DNA of 64,000 nucleotides from Saccharothrix ecbatanensis. GTDB lineage: Bacteria > Actinomycetota > Actinomycetes > Mycobacteriales > Pseudonocardiaceae. The notes under the pieces are model-generated. The model saw nothing but the letters and a program-made list of their open reading frames with translations. It was not told the DNA's origin and made no database searches. The position numbers were made by a program, and so were the translations under genes. This document shows, in pieces, positions 10,001 to 23,700 of this stretch. Each line of letters opens with the position of its first letter. Positions within the stretch are counted from its first letter, which is position 1. The DNA is taken from NCBI RefSeq assembly GCF_014205015.1, contig NZ_JACHMO010000001.1:4464001-4528000 (forward strand), read 5' to 3'.

Positions 10001-11771
10001 GTGGCTGTCCGAGGCGGAGATCCGCCGGGTGATCGTCGACTGGAACGACACGGCGGTCGATGAACCGACCGGCACGATCCCCGAGCTGTTCACCGCGCAG
10101 GTGGCGCGCACACCCGACGCGGTGGCGGTGACGGGTAGTGGGAGGAGCCTGACCTACCGGGCGCTGGACGAGACGGCCAACCGGCTGGCGCACCACCTGA
10201 TCAGGTCCGGGGTCGGGCCGGAGTCGGTGGTGGCGTTGAAGTTCCCCCGTTCGGTGGACCTCGTGATCGCGGTGCTGGGCGTGCTGAAGGCAGGGGCGGC
10301 CTACCTGCCCGTCGACGTCTCCTACCCGGCCGATCGCATCGCGTACATGATCGCCGATTCCCGGGCGGCGCTCGTCCTGGACGGCATCCCGGACCTGTCC
10401 GGGATGCCCGACGACGCACCGGAGGTGGTGCTGCGGCAGGAGAACGCCGCGTACGTGATCTACACGTCCGGGTCCACCGGCCGGCCCAAGGGAGTGGTCG
10501 TGTCCCACGCCGGTCTGGCGACGTTCTCCACCGCCGAGATCGCGCACTTCGACGTGTCACCGGGCGACCGCGTCCTCCAGTTCTCCTCACCCGCCTTCGA
10601 CGCCTCGGTCCTCGAACTGTGCATGGCGCTGCCCGCCGGAGCCACCCTGGTCGTGCCGCCACCCGGGCCGCTGCTCGGCCGGCACCTCGCCCGGTTCGTC
10701 ACCGACTTCGACATCACCCACGCCCTGATCCCGCCGGCCGCCCTCGCCACCCTCCCCGACGCCGAACTCCCCACCCTGCGCACGCTCGTCGTCGGCGGTG
10801 ACGCCAGTTCGGCCGAACTCGTGCGGCGGTGGGCGCCCGGCCGACGGATGATCAACGCCTACGGCCCCACCGAGTCCACCGTCGTCACCACCTGGAGCGA
10901 CCCGCTCGAACCCGGCGGCACACCACCGATCGGACGCCCCATCCCAGGCACCGCGGTGCGCGTGCTGGACGACGAGCTCAAGCCCGTCCCGGCCGGCGTC
11001 ACCGGCGAGCTGTACATCGCGGGCATCGGCCTGGCCCGCGGCTACCTGAACCGACCGGGCCTGACCGCGCAACGGTTCGTGGCCGACCCGTTCGGCGCCG
11101 CGTCCGGTTCTTCGGCCGGCGAACGGATGTACCGCACCGGCGACCTGGCCCGCTGGGACGACACCGGCACCCTGCACTACCTGGGCCGCGCCGACCAGCA
11201 GGTGAAGATCCGCGGGTTCCGGGTCGAGCTGGGCGAGGTGGAATCGGTCCTCGCGGCGCATCCTGCCGTCGCCCAGGTCGTTGTAGTGCCGAACGAGCAC
11301 CGCTTGGTGGCGTACTTCGTGCCGGACAAGCCGACTACGGCATCGGAGTTGCGCGACCACACGGCCGAGGTCCTGCCCGACCACATGGTCCCAGCGGCGT
11401 TCGTCGCACTGGAAAGCATGCCGCTGACCGTGAGCGGCAAGCTCGACCGCGTCGCGCTTCCCGCGCCCGAGCGCGACGCGGTCACGTCCAGGGAGTACGT
11501 CGCACCGCGCACCGAGACCGAAGAGGCGATCGCCGCGATCTGGGCGGACGTGCTCGGCGTCGGCGAGGTCGGCGTGGAGGACAGCTTCTTCGCACTCGGC
11601 GGCGACTCGATCCGCGGCCTGCACATCACTTCCCGCACCAAGTCGGCGTTCGGCGTCGACCTCTCCCCCCGTGACGTCCTCACCGCCCGCACCGTCGCCG
11701 CCCTGGCCGAACTGGTCGAGGAACTGGTGCTCGCGGACCTCGAAGCTCTCGTTGCCGACACGGAGGCGTGA
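4068..11771 (+). CDS. NRPS 1: A-T / C-(gutted A)-T-E / C-A-T
   Basis: A 2567-aa synthetase for residues 1-3. Module 1 opens directly with an A domain (about 5-460) and T (S509); no starter C domain means a free N-terminus. Module 2 has an LCL-type C (HHxxxDG at 677-683), then only the C-terminal subdomain of an A domain (about 975-1056, from RIRGVRV on). The A1-A7 core is absent and the A10 lysine motif has eroded to HLDRDALP. T (S1101) and an E domain (HHLVVDG at 1251, EGHGRE, GWFT) follow. Module 3 has a DCL-type C (HHVLLDG at 1697), A (about 2000-2460) and T (S2514). Both intact A domains give the pocket code DALLVGAVVK: hydrophobic, 8 of 10 positions shared with a Tyr code (DALVTGAVVK) as I remember it. 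The gap to NRPS 2 is 7 bp. Confidence 0.95.
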   Translation: MTHAHSLPEMIAAQALRTPEAPAVISAEEVVSYRELDRRANRLAHLLLAKGARPERVVALALPRSVDNVVARLAVLKTGAAYLPIDPDYPADRIAFMVEDADPLLVLDGLPEPGESADHPVTAPDVAIRPDDPAYVIYTSGSTGRPKGVVVPHRGLPAFARAEIAQFDVRPGDRVLQFSSPSFDASVLELCMALPAGAALVVPPPGPLLGDQLAKVIADFGVTHALIPPVALATVPDVAPPSFRTLVVGGDACPPDLVAKWAPGRRMINAYGPTESTVVTSWSGPLEPGGTPPIGCPIPGTEVRVLDADLRPAAEGELYVTGVGLARGYLRRPGLTAQRFVADPFGRPGARMYRTGDVVRTRDDGQLEFVGRADHQVKIRGFRVEPGEIEALLRRQPGVEHAVVVARDEPKRLVAYVVGETSGLREHLAARLPDYLVPSAFVALDAFPLTPNGKLDRAALPAPVVGTVAEGYVEPRTPAERRVAEVWSDVLGVPHVGALDDFFALGGDSILAVRALSRLGGLPVRAMFDHRTVAALAEALPDGEALPKPKAITRVPVGMPLPLSSAQRRLFSLDGTPEQNTAVGLRLTGPLDVPRLAKALDAVAARHDALRTTFDVLGDEPVQVVAPHGTIPLRVLPVFDPAGLGLDEPFDLRHGPLTRAVLCPMGADEHLLVLVQHHIVTDGWSVQVLLEELAELYAGGQPVEPEVQYPDFAVWDRSRTGGDPTYWRDRLDGIEALDLPTDRPRPPLRTTSGAVLRRALPADLVRRLADVGRAHDATLFMTLTAAVQVLLSARSRQRDIAVGTVSSGRDRTELERTVGFFVRTLVLRSWVDPDLAFTGFLDQVRDTTLEALTHDDVPFDRVVEAVRPDPDPSRTPLVQAVVALHQPLLRDASFGDLTAAEHDLPRPVARFDLVVEFWPRGDDLALTVEYNTDLFDATTIAALSDDLDSLLRLVVDDPDRPLRGMTDLSFSRDDDSVRIRGVRVDLGEVEEALRRHDEVTDAAVVAVDRRLVAYVTPAVSPAALRAFLGQVLPVHAVPTTFVGLDHLDRDALPAPPDERAEVRYVAPRTPVEAVLADVFADVLGASRVGVRDNFFALGGDSILGIQVVTRARRAGLVLTSRDIFAHQTIAAIAPHVTRDLPPTAEQGMVIGAAPLTPIQRWFLDTHAVRPEHFDQSVVVDLAEVDVPALRTALIALVDHHDALRTRFEGDRQVIGPGRHVDPLALDRFDLTQGPLLRAEVLDGRSVRLTAHHLVVDGVSWRVLVEDLMTAYQQVRTGQTVHIGPKTTSFRDWAIRLADHATDGFADELDHWTTVAATPTAIPLDRHGPNTVASQREVTVRLTADETAALLRDVPGVYRTQVNDVLLTALGRVLADWTGRSRVLVDLEGHGREELFTDVDLSRTVGWFTTVFPVALDVPDGGWGAALKSVKEQLRAVPRRGIGYGALRHLARTAPGCDPRISFNYLGRFAEDQRDLALSVDPNAPRPHLLDVVGQVRGDRLAFTFHYSENAHDAATITRLADGFAEALRGIVAHCAEPEAGGRTPSDFPLADLTQDEVDRITGADAYPLTPMQAGMVFHGLGDQGVYFQQTTFVVDGVTDSAEFARAWQRVVDRTPVLRSSVLWEGVREPLQVVHDHATVPFTFLDWSGLGDANRADRLHALLAEDRAEGMDLGTPPLMRVAIARLSPTSVQVLWTFHHVLLDGWSVFHVLSDVLSPGEPPERRPFRDYVAWLTRQDDHDEAEAYWRGVLGTVDAPTPLPADRPAPHGTSSERLPMTLTEAESGQLYEFARRHRLTPSAIVQGAWALLLAHSSGKRDVCFGATVSGRPADLPGVDSITGIFINTLPVRVEVDGAAPVADWLRALQDAQADSRRFEHVPLTDIQSWSGVERGTALFDSVVVFENYPVESAEGMGLRELSAIETTSFPLSVTAYPAERLGVLLGYEPAMFERATVERLGERLHRLLVGLVADPDRPVADVPWLSEAEIRRVIVDWNDTAVDEPTGTIPELFTAQVARTPDAVAVTGSGRSLTYRALDETANRLAHHLIRSGVGPESVVALKFPRSVDLVIAVLGVLKAGAAYLPVDVSYPADRIAYMIADSRAALVLDGIPDLSGMPDDAPEVVLRQENAAYVIYTSGSTGRPKGVVVSHAGLATFSTAEIAHFDVSPGDRVLQFSSPAFDASVLELCMALPAGATLVVPPPGPLLGRHLARFVTDFDITHALIPPAALATLPDAELPTLRTLVVGGDASSAELVRRWAPGRRMINAYGPTESTVVTTWSDPLEPGGTPPIGRPIPGTAVRVLDDELKPVPAGVTGELYIAGIGLARGYLNRPGLTAQRFVADPFGAASGSSAGERMYRTGDLARWDDTGTLHYLGRADQQVKIRGFRVELGEVESVLAAHPAVAQVVVVPNEHRLVAYFVPDKPTTASELRDHTAEVLPDHMVPAAFVALESMPLTVSGKLDRVALPAPERDAVTSREYVAPRTETEEAIAAIWADVLGVGEVGVEDSFFALGGDSIRGLHITSRTKSAFGVDLSPRDVLTARTVAALAELVEELVLADLEALVADTEA
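6960..7235 (+). other. Adenylation-domain remnant within module 2
   Basis: The condensation domain ends near PLRGMTDL. The sequence then goes straight to [22 protein letters not shown], which corresponds to the A8 hinge and C-terminal subdomain of a normal A domain. The roughly 400-residue catalytic core, with the ATP-binding SGSTG loop and all pocket residues, is missing. At the end the usual PLTxxGKLDR is replaced by [11 protein letters not shown], so the catalytic lysine is gone. The frame stays open into an intact T and E domain, so this is a retained scaffold rather than a frameshift. Confidence 0.85.
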
Positions 11772-11778
11772 CCCCGCC

Positions 11779-14700
11779 ATGACTACGTCCAAGCACGACC
11801 GCATCTCCGCGTTGCCGGAGCACGTGCGCGAACTCCTCCGTGCCCGGCTCGCGGGCAAGGCGGCCGGCCAACCCGCGCGCGCCGACGTGATCCCGCCCGC
11901 GCCGCGGGACGAGCCGCTGCCGCTGTCGGCGGGTCAGCAGCGGCTGTGGTTCCTCGCCCAGTTCCAGCCGGAGAGCACCGAGTACACCAGCGCGGTGGCG
12001 TTGCGGCTCACCGGGTCGCTCGACCTGCCCCGGCTGACCGCGGCACTGCGCGGGCTGGTGCGCCGGCATGAGTCGCTGCGCACCACGTTCGACCAGGTCG
12101 ACGGCCGGCCGGTGCAGGTGGTGCACGACGACGTCGACTTCGACGTGGCCGCCACCGACGACCTGCAAGCGGAGCTGGACCGGCCGTTCGACCTGCGGCA
12201 GGGGCCCTTGTTCCGCGCCTCGCTGTTGAGACCGGCGGGGTCCGATGACGTGCACGTGCTGCTGCTGACGTCGCACCACATCGTCGTGGACGGGTGGTCG
12301 CTCGGCCTGCTGATGGACGAGCTGGCCGCGCTCTACCGCGGCGAGACCCTGGCCCCGCCGACCCTCCAGTACGCCGACTACGCCGTGTGGCAACGGGGAC
12401 GGCCGGTGGACACGGGCTTCTGGGTCGACCGGCTCGCGGGCGTCGTGCCGCTGGAGCTGCCCACGGACCGGCCACGCCCGGCGGAGCGCACGTCCGCGGG
12501 CGCCACGCACGAGTTCGCGGTGCCCACCCGGCTGGCCGGCGACCTGGCCGAGTTGGCCCGGATCAACGAGACCACGCTGTTCACCACGCTCACGGCCGCG
12601 TGCAAGCTGCTGCTGGCCCGCTACTCCGGGCAGGACGACATCGCGGTCGGCACGGTCACCAGCGGGCGGGAACGGCCGGAGCTGGCCGGGCTGGTCGGCT
12701 TCCTCGTCGGCACGGTGGTGCTGCGGGACACCGTGGACACGTCACGGTCGTTCGCCGAGTTCCTGGCGCAGGTCAACCGCACCGCGCTGGACGCGTTCGC
12801 GCACGCCGACGTGCCGTTCGACCGGGTGGTGGAGGCGGTCGGCGCGACCCGCGACCCGAGCCGCACGCCGCTGTTCGACGTGATGGTGGTGCTGCAGAAC
12901 GCTTCCCGGGCGCTGCCCGAGCTGCCCGGATTGCGCGTCGAGGACCACCCGCTCACCCGCGAGTGGGCGAACTTCGACCTGAGCATCGACTTCACCCAGA
13001 CCGACGACGGCATCCACGGCGTCGTGGAGTACAGCACCGAGCTGTTCGACGCGGCCACGATCGACCGGATGTCGCAGCACCTGCTGGTGCTGCTGGCGGG
13101 CATCACCGCCGACCCGCACCGGCCGATGGCCGAGCTGTCGCTGCTGCTCGGCGACGAGCCGGCGGGCAAGGGTCGGGACCTCGACGTCCCGGCCACCACG
13201 TTCCCCGCCCTGTTCGAGGCACAGGTCCGCCGCACGCCGGACGCCACAGCACTGGTGTGCGAGGACATCCGGCTCACGTTCGCCGAAGTGGACGCGCGGG
13301 CCAACCGGCTGGCCCACCACCTGCTGCGCGAGGGTGTCGAGCCCGAGCAGGTCGTCGCGCTGTCGCTGCCGCGCGGTGTCGAGTCGGTGATCGGCATCCT
13401 GGGCATCCTCAAGGCCGGCGCGGTGTACCTGCCCGTGGACCCGGGACTGCCCGAGGCCCGCAGGCGCTACCTGCTGGAGGACTCCCGCGCGGTGCTCGTG
13501 ATCGACGCGCCGGTCGACACCTCGGGCCTGCCCGGGACCGACCCGGTGGTGTCGACGCGGCCTGACCACGCGGCGTACGTGATCTACACCTCCGGCTCCA
13601 CCGGCAAGCCCAAGGGCGTCGTGGTGGAGCACAGGCAGCTGGTCAACCTGCTGCACAACCACCGCGCGGACTTCGCGGGCGAGCACATGCGCGTCGCCGT
13701 GTCCGCCGTGTTCTCCTTCGACACGTCCTGGGAGGGCCCGCTGCTCATGGCCGACGGCCACGAGCTGCACGTGCTCACCGACGACGTGCGGCTGGAGCCG
13801 ACCGCGCTGGTGCGGTACGTGCGGGAACACCGGATCGACTTCCTCGACCTCACCCCGTCCTACGTGCGGCAGCTCCTCCCGGCGGGCCTGCTCGACGGCG
13901 AGTGGCGCCCCAGGGTGCTGATGCTCGGCGGTGAGGCCCTGGGCACGGCGCTGTGGCAGGAGCTGGCGCGGGCCGACGTCGCCGCCTACAACTTCTACGG
14001 ACCCACCGAGACCACGGTGGACGCGGTGTCGTGCCGGATCACGGGCCACCGCCCGGTCATCGGCCGACCGCTGGCCAACCTCACCGCGCGGGTGCTGGAC
14101 GAAGACCTGCGGCCGTTGCCGGTCGGCGTGCCCGGCGAGCTGTTCCTCGCGGGGCCCCAGGTGGCCCGCGGCTACCTCTACCGGCCCGGCCTGACCGCGG
14201 ACCGCTTCCTGGCCGACCCCTACGGCGAGCCCGGCACCCGCATGTACCGCACGGGCGACAAGGTGCGGATGCTTGCCGTCGGCGGAGCCGACAATCAGAC
14301 AGAGCGGCACGTCCTCGAGTATCTCGGCCGGACCGACGAGCAGGTCAAGATCCGCGGTTTCCGGATCGAGCCCGGCGAGGTCGAGGCCGCGCTGCTGAGC
14401 CACCCGACCGTGCGGGAAGCCGCTGTGGTCGCGCGCACCGACGGCGAGCACACCCGGCTGGTCGGGTACGTCGTCACGACCGGCCCGGCGGACCTGCGGG
14501 AGCACCTGCGGCGGTCGCTGCCGGAGTACTCGGTGCCGTCGGCGTTCGTCCGGCTGGACCACCTCCCGCTGACCGCCAACGGCAAGCTGGACAAGGCCGC
14601 GCTGCCCGCGCCGCAAGCCGTCGGTGACGGCGAGTTCGTCGCGCCGCGCACACCGGTCGAAGCCGAGCTGGCCCGGATCTGGGCCGAGGTGCTGGGCGCG

Positions 14701-17700
14701 GACCGGATCGGCGTGGAGGACAACTTCTTCGCGGTGGGCGGCGATTCGATCCTGTCCATCCAGCTGGTGTCCCGCGCCCGGCAGGCCGGGCTGCACCTGA
14801 CCTCGCGGGACGTGTTCCGGCACCAGACCATCGCCGAGTTGGCGCTGGTGGTGTCGGAGGCCAAGGCGGCCGAGCCCGAACGCCTGTTCACCGGACCCGC
14901 GCCGCTCACGCCGATCCAGCGGTGGTTCTTCACCGAGCACGGGCCGTTGCGGCACTTCACGATGTCGCTGCTGGTGGAGCTGGACCCACAAGTGGACGCC
15001 GAAACGCTGCGGGATGCCGTGCGGACCGTCGTCCGGCACCACGACGCGCTGCGAATGCGGTTCCGCCAGGTCGACGGGCAGTGGGCGCAGGAGGTCGCGG
15101 ACACCGAGGCCGACGTGTTCCGGGTGGGTACGGACGTGGAGACGACCACGCGTGAGGCGCAACGCAGCCTGGACCTGGAGGAAGGGCCGTTGCTGCGCGC
15201 GGTGTTCTTCCCCGGCGAGCGGCCGGCACTGCTGCTGACCGTGCACCACCTCGTCATGGACGGGGTGTCGTGGCGCATCGCGCTCGGCGACCTGGAACAG
15301 GCCTACCGGGGTGTGCCGCTGGAGCCGGTCGGCACGTCGTTCACTCAGTGGGCACATCGGCTGGACGAGCACGTGCGGTCCGGCGCGTTGGACCACGCAC
15401 ACGAGTACTGGAGTTCCCTGCCGGAACCGGAGGCGCTGCCGGTGGACCGGGACGGCGCGAACACGGCCGCTTCGGCACGCCTGGTGTCGGTGCGGCTGGA
15501 CCGTGCGACGACGGACGCGTTGCTGACCGCCGTGCCGCCGGTGTACCGGACGCAGGTCAACGACGTGCTGCTGAGCGCGTTGGGGCGGGCGTTGGCGGAG
15601 TGGACCGGCCGTGACGCGGTGAGCGTGACGCTGGAGGGCCACGGCCGTGAGGAGTTGGTGCCGGGCACCGACCTGACCCGCACGGTCGGCTGGTTCACCA
15701 CGCAGTTCCCGGTGGTGCTGGAGGCGACCGACGACTGGGACCGGACGTTGAAGTCGGTCAAGGGGTCGCTGCGCGCGGTGCCGCACCGGGGGTTGAGCTT
15801 CGGTGCCCTCGACGTCGGGCGTCCGGGCGGCGGAAAGCTGCCCCAGGTCTCGTTCAACTACCACGGTCGGTTCGACGTCACCGGCGGCGGCTTCTACCTG
15901 GCCCGCCGGGACGACGTCGGCGCGGACCTGGCGCCCGAGGAGACGCGCAGCCACCTGCTGGACGTGACGGGGCTGATCGAGCACGGCGAGTTGGAGCTGA
16001 GCTGGCAGTACTCCGCGCACGTGCACGACGAGGAGACCGTACGGCGGCTGGCCGAGCGGACGCTCGACGGGCTGCGCGAGATCGTGGCCCACTGCGCGCA
16101 GCCGGGTGTCAGTGGCCGCACGCCCTCGGACTTCCCGCTGGCACGGCTCACGCAGGATCAGGTGGACGCCATCGCGGGGCCGGACGTGGAGGACATCTAC
16201 CCGCTCACGCCGTTGCAAGCGGGCATGGTGTTCCACAGCCTGGTCGAGCCCGGCGCGTACGTGGACCGGATGCGGCTGGTGCTCGACGGTGTCGGTGATC
16301 CGGCGGCGTTGCGGCAGGCGTGGCAGCGCGTGGTCGACCGGACGCCGGTCCTGCGGTCAAGCGTGGTGTGGGAAGGAGTGGCCGAGCCGGTGCAGGTGGT
16401 GCACCGGCACGTCAAGCTGCCCGGCGGGCCGGTGGACGGGCCGTTCGACCTGGGTGTCGCACCGCTGCTGCGGGTCGACGTCACGCCGCTCGGCGGTGAC
16501 CGGGTGGAGCTGGTGTGGTCGTCGCACCACGTGATCCTGGACGGCTGGAGCACGGCGCAGGTGTTCGGCGAGGTGCTGGAGCAGTACCGGGCGATCACCA
16601 CCGGCACCCCCGCCCGGTTGCCCGCGCGGCGGCCGTTCCGGGACTACCTGGAGTGGTTGGCGGCGCAGGACCAGGCCTCCGCCGAGTCGCACTGGCGCAC
16701 GGTGCTGTCCGATGTGGACGGTCCGACGCCGCTGCCGTTCGACCGGAAGCCCGCGCGGGCGCACCGGTCCGAGGCGTCCGAGTCGGTGCGGTTCTCGCTG
16801 GACCTGGGTGACGCCGTGCAGCGCGCGGGCCTGACCGTGAACACGGTCGTGCAAGGCGCGTGGGCTCTGCTGCTGGCCCGTGCGTGCGGTGAGGACGACG
16901 TGGTGTTCGGCAGCACGGTGTCCGGTCGCCCGGCCGAGCTGGCGGGCGTCGAGTCCATGGTCGGCATGTTGATCAACACCGTGCCGACCCGGGCGGTCGT
17001 GGACGGCACGGCCGAGGTGGGCACGTGGCTGCGCGCGTTCCAGACCGCGCAGAGCGAGTCCCGGCGGTTCGAGCACACATCCCTGTCCGAGATCCAGTCG
17101 TGGGCCGGTGTCCGGCTGTTCGACAGTGTGGTGGTGTTCGAGAACTACCCGTACGACCCGGACGGTGACGGGCCGCGCGTGGTCGAGGTGAAGGGCGTCG
17201 ACAACACGACCCTGCCCTTGACGCTGAGCGCGTCCCTCACGGACCACCTGAAGATCGACCTCGCCTACGACCCCGAGCTGTTCGACGCCGCGACGGCCGA
17301 ACGGCTCGCCGGATGGCTGCGGGCGCTGGTGGAAGCGATCGCGGCCGACCCGTCGGCGCGGATCGCGGACCTGCCGTGGCTGTCCGACGCCGAGCGCCAC
17401 CAGGTCCTGGTGGAGTGGAACCGGACCGCGCGCGACATGCCGTCCGCGCTGTACCCGGAGGTGTTCGCCGAGCAGGTCCGCCGGACGCCGGACGCGTCCG
17501 CGCTGGTGTTCCGGGAGACCTCGCTGACGTTCGCCGAGCTGGACGCGCGCGCGAACCGGCTGGCACACCACCTGTTGGCACATGGTGCCTGGCCAGAAGA
17601 GACAAGCGCGGAACGCACGGTCGCGGTGCTGCTGCCGCGTTCGGCGGACTCGATCGTCGCCGTGCTGGCGGTGTTCAAGGCGGGGGCGGTGTACCTGCCG

Positions 17701-20700
17701 ATCGACCCGCAACTGCCCGCCGAACGCATCGAGTTCCTCTTGCGTGACGCCAAACCGGCGTTGGTGCTGGACGCGATGCCCGACCTGACCGGACAGCCCG
17801 ACACCGCGCCCGGGGTCGAGCTGCGCCCGGAGCACGCCGCCTACCTGATCTACACGTCCGGGTCGACCGGCACGCCCAAGGGTGTGGTGGTGGAGCACCG
17901 GCAGTTGGCGAACCTGTACTACGCCAACAACGAAGACCTGAAGATGTACGAGCCGACCCGGTTCGCCGTCACCGCCACGTTCTCCTTCGACACGTCGTGG
18001 GAGGGCCTGCTGTTCCTGGCCGCCGGCAACGAGCTGCACGTCATCGACGACGAGCTGCGGCTCGACCCCTCCGCGCTGGTCGGGTACCTGGAGCGGCACG
18101 GCATCGGGATGGTCGACGTCACCCCGTCCTACGCGCGGCAGTTGGTGCAGGCCGGGCTGCTGAAGTCGGGGCTGCGCCGGGTCATGGTCGGCGGCGAGGC
18201 GGTGGACGCGGCGCTGTGGCGGCAGATCGCCGAGTCGCCCGTCGAGGGCGTCAACTACTACGGGCCGACCGAGGTCACGGTGGACTCGGTGGGGACCCTC
18301 ATGGCCGGCGAACGGCCGGTGATCGGCCGTCCGCTGTCCAACCTCAGGGCGTACGTGCTGGACGCCGACCTGCGGCCGGTGCCGCCCGGTGTGCCCGGCG
18401 AGCTGTTCCTGGGTGGCGCCCAGGTGGCACGCGGCTACCTGGACCGGCCGGGGTTGACCGCGCAACGGTTCGTGGCCGACCCCTTCGGCCCGGCCGGGGC
18501 GCGGATGTACCGCACCGGCGACCGCGTGCGGTGGGTCGACGGGGTGTTGGAGTACCTGGGCCGGGCGGACGACCAGGTCAAGCTGCGGGGCTTCCGGATC
18601 GAGCCCGGTGAAGTCGAAGCGGCGCTGCTGGGCGTGCCCGGCGTGCTCCAGTCGGCGGTGGTGGTCCGCGAGAACCGCCTGATCGGATACGTGACCGGCA
18701 CGCCGGAGACCGATCCGCGTGACGCGCTGGCCCGGACGTTGCCCGACTACCTGGTGCCGTCGGCGGTCGTGGTCCTGGACGAGCTTCCGTTGTCGCCCAG
18801 CGGGAAGTTGGACCGGCGGGCGTTGCCGGAACCCGACCTGACCGGTGGTGACTTCGTCGCGCCACGCACCGAGGCCGAACGGGCCGTCGCCGAGGTGCTG
18901 GCCGACGTGCTCGGCTTGGACCGGGTCGGCGCGACGGACGACTTCTTCCGCCTCGGCGGTGACTCGATCCTCAGCATCCGCGTGACCTCGCGGTTGCGCG
19001 CGGCGTTCGGCGTGCAGTTGTCGCCGCGCGCGGTGTTCGAACACCCCACGGTGTCCGGGCTCGCCGCCGCCATCCTCGTGGCGGCGGGCTCCGGCAAGGT
19101 GGAGGTGGACGCCATCCCGGTGATCCCGCGTGGTGGCGTCCACCCTTCCTCCATCCACGTCACGGTCGACCAGTCGCCCGCCCAGCGGCGGCTGTGGTTC
19201 CTGGACCAGTTCGAACCCGGCAGCACCGAGTACGTCACGCCCACCGCGTTGCGCCTGCACGGGCCGCTGGACCTCGTCGCGCTGGGACGCGCCCTCGACG
19301 GCCTGGTGGCACGGCACGAGTCGCTGCGCACCACCTTCGACGACGGCGTGCAGATCGTGCACGAGCCGTACGACGTGGTGCTCTCTGTTGAGCAGCGGCC
19401 GTGGGAAGAGGTGCTGCTGGAGGAGGTGGGCACGCCGTTCGACCTGCGTGAAGGGCCGCTGTTCCGGACGCGGCTGGTCCGGGTGACGCCCGAAGAGCAC
19501 GTGCTCGTGATGACGCTGCACCACATCATCACGGACGGCTGGTCGACCGGTGTGCTGGCACGCGATCTCGGCGCGTTGTACGCGGGTGAAGAGCTGCCGC
19601 CGCCGGCCGTGCAGTACGTGGACTACACGGCCTGGTTGAAGGACACCCCGGTCGACTACTGGGCCGGGCACCTGGCCGGTGTGCCGCCGCTGGAGCTGCC
19701 GACCGATCGGCCGCGTGCGGCGGTGCGCGGCACGGCGGGCGCGAAGCACGAGTTCACCGTGCCCGCGTCGGTGGCGAAGGCCGTGAAGGCGCTGGCCGCC
19801 GAACGCGGTGACACCCTGTTCACCGCCTTGCTGGCGGCCACGAAGGTGCTACTGGCCCGCTACACCGGGCAGGACGACATCGCGGTCGGCACGGCGGTGT
19901 CCGGACGTGGACCGGCCGAGCTGGACGACGTGGTGGGCCTGTTCGTGAACACCGTGGCGCTTCGGTCCGCAGTGGACTTGAGGCGGTCGTTCGCCGAGGT
20001 GCTGGAGGACGTTCGGACCACCGTGCGGACCGGTTTCGCGCACCAGGACGTGCCGTTCGAGCGGGTGGTGGAGGCGGTCCGCCCGGACCGCGACCCGAGC
20101 CGCAACGCGTTGTTCGACGTCATGGTGCTGATGGAGAACTTCGACACCGCCATGCCCGAGTTGACCGGGCTCCGGGTGGAGGAGGTCCGACTGCCGCTGC
20201 TCACGTCGACGTGCGACCTGACGTTCGAGTTCGGCGAGGCGGACGGCGAGCTGCGCGGCGCGGTCGAGTACAGCACCGACCTGTTCGACCAGACGACCGT
20301 CGACCGGATGACCCGGCACCTGGTCACGCTGCTGGCCGGGATCACCGCGCGGCCGGACCGCCCGTTGACCGAGGTGCCGCTGCTGCTCGGTGACGAGCCG
20401 GACGGCCGCGGCGTGCGGCTGGACGTGCCGAACCTGACGTTCCGCGATCTCTTCGAGGAGCAGGCGAAGCGCACGCCCGACGCCACCGCGCTGGTGTGCG
20501 ACGACGTCCGCCTCACCTACGCCGAGGTCGACGCACGGGCCAACCGGCTCGCTCACCACCTGCTGGCACAGGGCGCTTCCCCGGAACGGACCGTCGCGGT
20601 GTCGCTGCCGCGTTCCGCCGATTCCGTGGTGGCGATCCTGGCCGTGCACAAGGCGGGCGCGGTGTACCTGCCGATCGACCACGACCTGCCCCGCGCACGT

Positions 20701-23700
20701 GTGGACTTCCTGCTCGGCGACGCGAAGCCGACGCTGGTGTTGGACGCCGTGCCGGACCTCACCGGGCTTCCCGCCACCAGTCCGGACGTGCCGCTGCGGC
20801 CCGACCAGGCCGCGTACGTGATCTACACGTCCGGCTCGACCGGTGTGCCCAAGGGCGTGGTGGTCGAGCACCGGCAGTTGGCGAACCTCCTGCACAACCA
20901 CCACCGGACGTTCTCGGCCCGGCGGCTGCGGGTCGCGCTGAGCGCGGTCTTCTCGTTCGACACGTCGTGGGAGGGCCCGCTGCTCATGGCCGACGGCCAC
21001 GAGCTGCACGTGCTCACCGACGATGTCCGCCTCGAACCGGCCGCGCTGGTCGGGTACGTGCGAGAACACCGGATCGACTTCCTCGACCTGACCCCGTCCT
21101 ACGTGCAGCAGCTCATCCCGGCCGGCCTGCTCGACGGCGAGCACGTGCCGAAGGTGCTCATGCTCGGCGGCGAGGCGCTGCCCGACTCGCTGTGGCGCGA
21201 GCTGGCCCGGTCGAGGACCACCGCGCACAACTACTACGGCCCCACCGAGGTCACCGTCGACGCGGTCGCCACGCCGGTCACCGGCGACCGTCCGCTGATC
21301 GGCCGTCCGCTGGGCAACCTCGTCGCCCACGTGCTGGACGACGACCTGCGGCCGGTGCCGGTGGGCGTGCCGGGCGCGCTGTTCCTCGGCGGCGCCCAGG
21401 TCGCTCGCGGTTACCTCAACCGGCCGGGCCTCACCGCGCAGCGGTTCCTGCCCGACCCGTTCGGCGAGCCCGGTTCCCGGATGTACCGGACCGGCGACCG
21501 CGTCCGCTGGGTCGGCGACCAGCTCGACTACCTGGGCCGCGACGACGACCAGGTGAAGGTCCGCGGGTTCCGGATCGAACTCGGCGAGGTGGAGTCGGCG
21601 CTGCTGAACCACCCCGACGTGACCCAGGCGGCCGTGGTGGCACGCGAGCACAACGGCCACCAGCGGCTCGTCGCCTACACCGTCGGCACGGCCACCGACC
21701 TCGCCGGCTGGCTCAAGCAGCGGCTGCCGGACTACCTGGTGCCGTCGGCGTTCGTGCCGCTGGAGGCGTTGCCGCTGACGTCGAGCGGCAAGGTGGACCG
21801 GCGGGCGCTGCCCGCGCCGACGTTCGCCGAAGCCGGGTACGTGGCGCCCGAACCGGGTGTGGCGGCCACGCTCGCCGACATCTGGGCCGACGTGCTGGGC
21901 GTCGAACGGGTCGGCGCGCGGGACAACTTCTTCGCGCTCGGCGGCGACTCGATCCTGAGCATGCAGGTCGTGTCGCGGGCCCGGCAGCTCGGGCTGAAGC
22001 TGACCTCCAAGGACGTCTTCCTCCGCCAGACGGTCGCGGACCTCGCTTTGGCCGTCACCGAGACCACCGGGCCGACCCACCAGGCCGTGACCGGACCAGC
22101 GCCTCTTACCCCGATCCAGCGCTGGTTCTTCACCGAACAGGGCCCGTTGGCGCACTTCACCATGTCGGTGGTGGTGGAGTTGGGTGACGTCGAGCCCGCC
22201 GCGGTGCAGGCCGCCGTGCGGGCCGTGGTCGCCCACCACGACGCGTTGCGGCTGCGGTTCAGCCAGGTGGACGGCGTGTGGCGGCAGGAGGTGGCGGAGG
22301 ACGAGCCGAACGTGTTCCGCGTCGCCTCCACTGCCGACCTCGCCGCCGAAGCCGACCTGGCCCGCGCGAGCCTCGACTTGAGGCGCGGGCCGCTGGTGCG
22401 CGCGGTGCTGTTCCCCGACGGCAGGCTGTTCGTCACCGCGCACCACCTGGTGGTCGACGCGGTGTCGTGGCGGATCCTGCTGGCGGACCTGGACACCGTG
22501 CTGGCGGGCGGCGGACTCGGCCCGAAGAGCACGGCGTTCACCGACTGGGCGCGCAGGCTGGACCGGCACGTGCTGGACGGCCGGTTCGACCACGCCCTCC
22601 CGCACTGGACCGCCGTGCCGGTGGAGGAACCCGTGCCGACGGAGGCCGGCGCCGCGCGGAGCGTGTCGGTCCGGTTGAGCCGAGCCGAGACCGACGCGCT
22701 GCTGCACGCCGTTCCGGACGCCTACCGGACGCAGGTCAACGACGTGCTGCTCACCGCGCTCACGTCGGCGTTCGACGGGCGGGCCCTGATCGCGCTGGAA
22801 GGCCACGGCCGCGAGGAGCTGTTCGACGGTGTGGACCTGTCCCGGACGGTCGGCTGGTTCACCGCGCAGTTCCCGGTGGCGGTCGAACTGCCCGAAGGTG
22901 ACTGGGGGGCCGCGCTCAAGTCGGTCAAGGAGCAATTGCGGGCCGTCCCCGACAAGGGTTTGAGCTATGAAGCCCTGAAGTACCACGACCGCGGCCTGAC
23001 CGGCGCGCTGCCGCGGGTGTGCTTCAACTACCTGGGCCAGTGGGACGGTGAACTATCCGAATCATCAGACACCGAAGCCGACCACGGTCGGGAGGTGCCG
23101 GACGACCTGACCCGCCCGCACCTGCTGGACATCACCGCGGCGGTGTCGGCGGGCGAACTCGTGGTGGACTGGGAGTACTCCACCGAGGCCCACGACGAAG
23201 CCGACGTCCGGGCGATGGCGGACCGGATGGCGGACGCCCTGCGCGGGATCGCGGCGTTCTGCGCCCGGCCCGACGCCTGGGGCCGCACGCCGTCCGACTT
23301 CCCGCTGGCCACGCTGACCGCCGAGCAGGTGGACCGGATCGCCGACCGGGACGTCGAGGACGTCTACCCGCTCACGCCGTTGCAGGCGGGCATGTTGTTC
23401 CACAACCTGGTGGACGGCGGCACCGCGTACGTCAACCAACTGCGCGTGCGACTGTCCGATGTGGACCCGGCACGGTTGGCGCAGGCGTGGCAACGGGTCG
23501 TCGACCGCACGCCGATCCTGCGTTCTGAAGTGGTGTGGGAGGGTCTGGACGAGCCGGTGCAGGTCGTGCGGCGCGGCGTGACCGTGCCGGTGACCTACGC
23601 CCCCGTCACGGACGAGCTGGTCGCAGCGGACGCCGCCGCCGGCGTGGACCTGACCTCGGCGCCGTTGATGCGGTTGACCATCGGGCGGGTGTCCGACACC

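Noticed and set aside
4605..10547. A 1980-aa open frame on the minus strand opposite NRPS 1
   Set aside because: It is a GC-bias shadow: composition is Arg/His/Gln-rich without domains, while the plus strand encodes continuous NRPS domains. The same holds for other long antisense frames (12742-16236, 16357-19749, 26368-29799).
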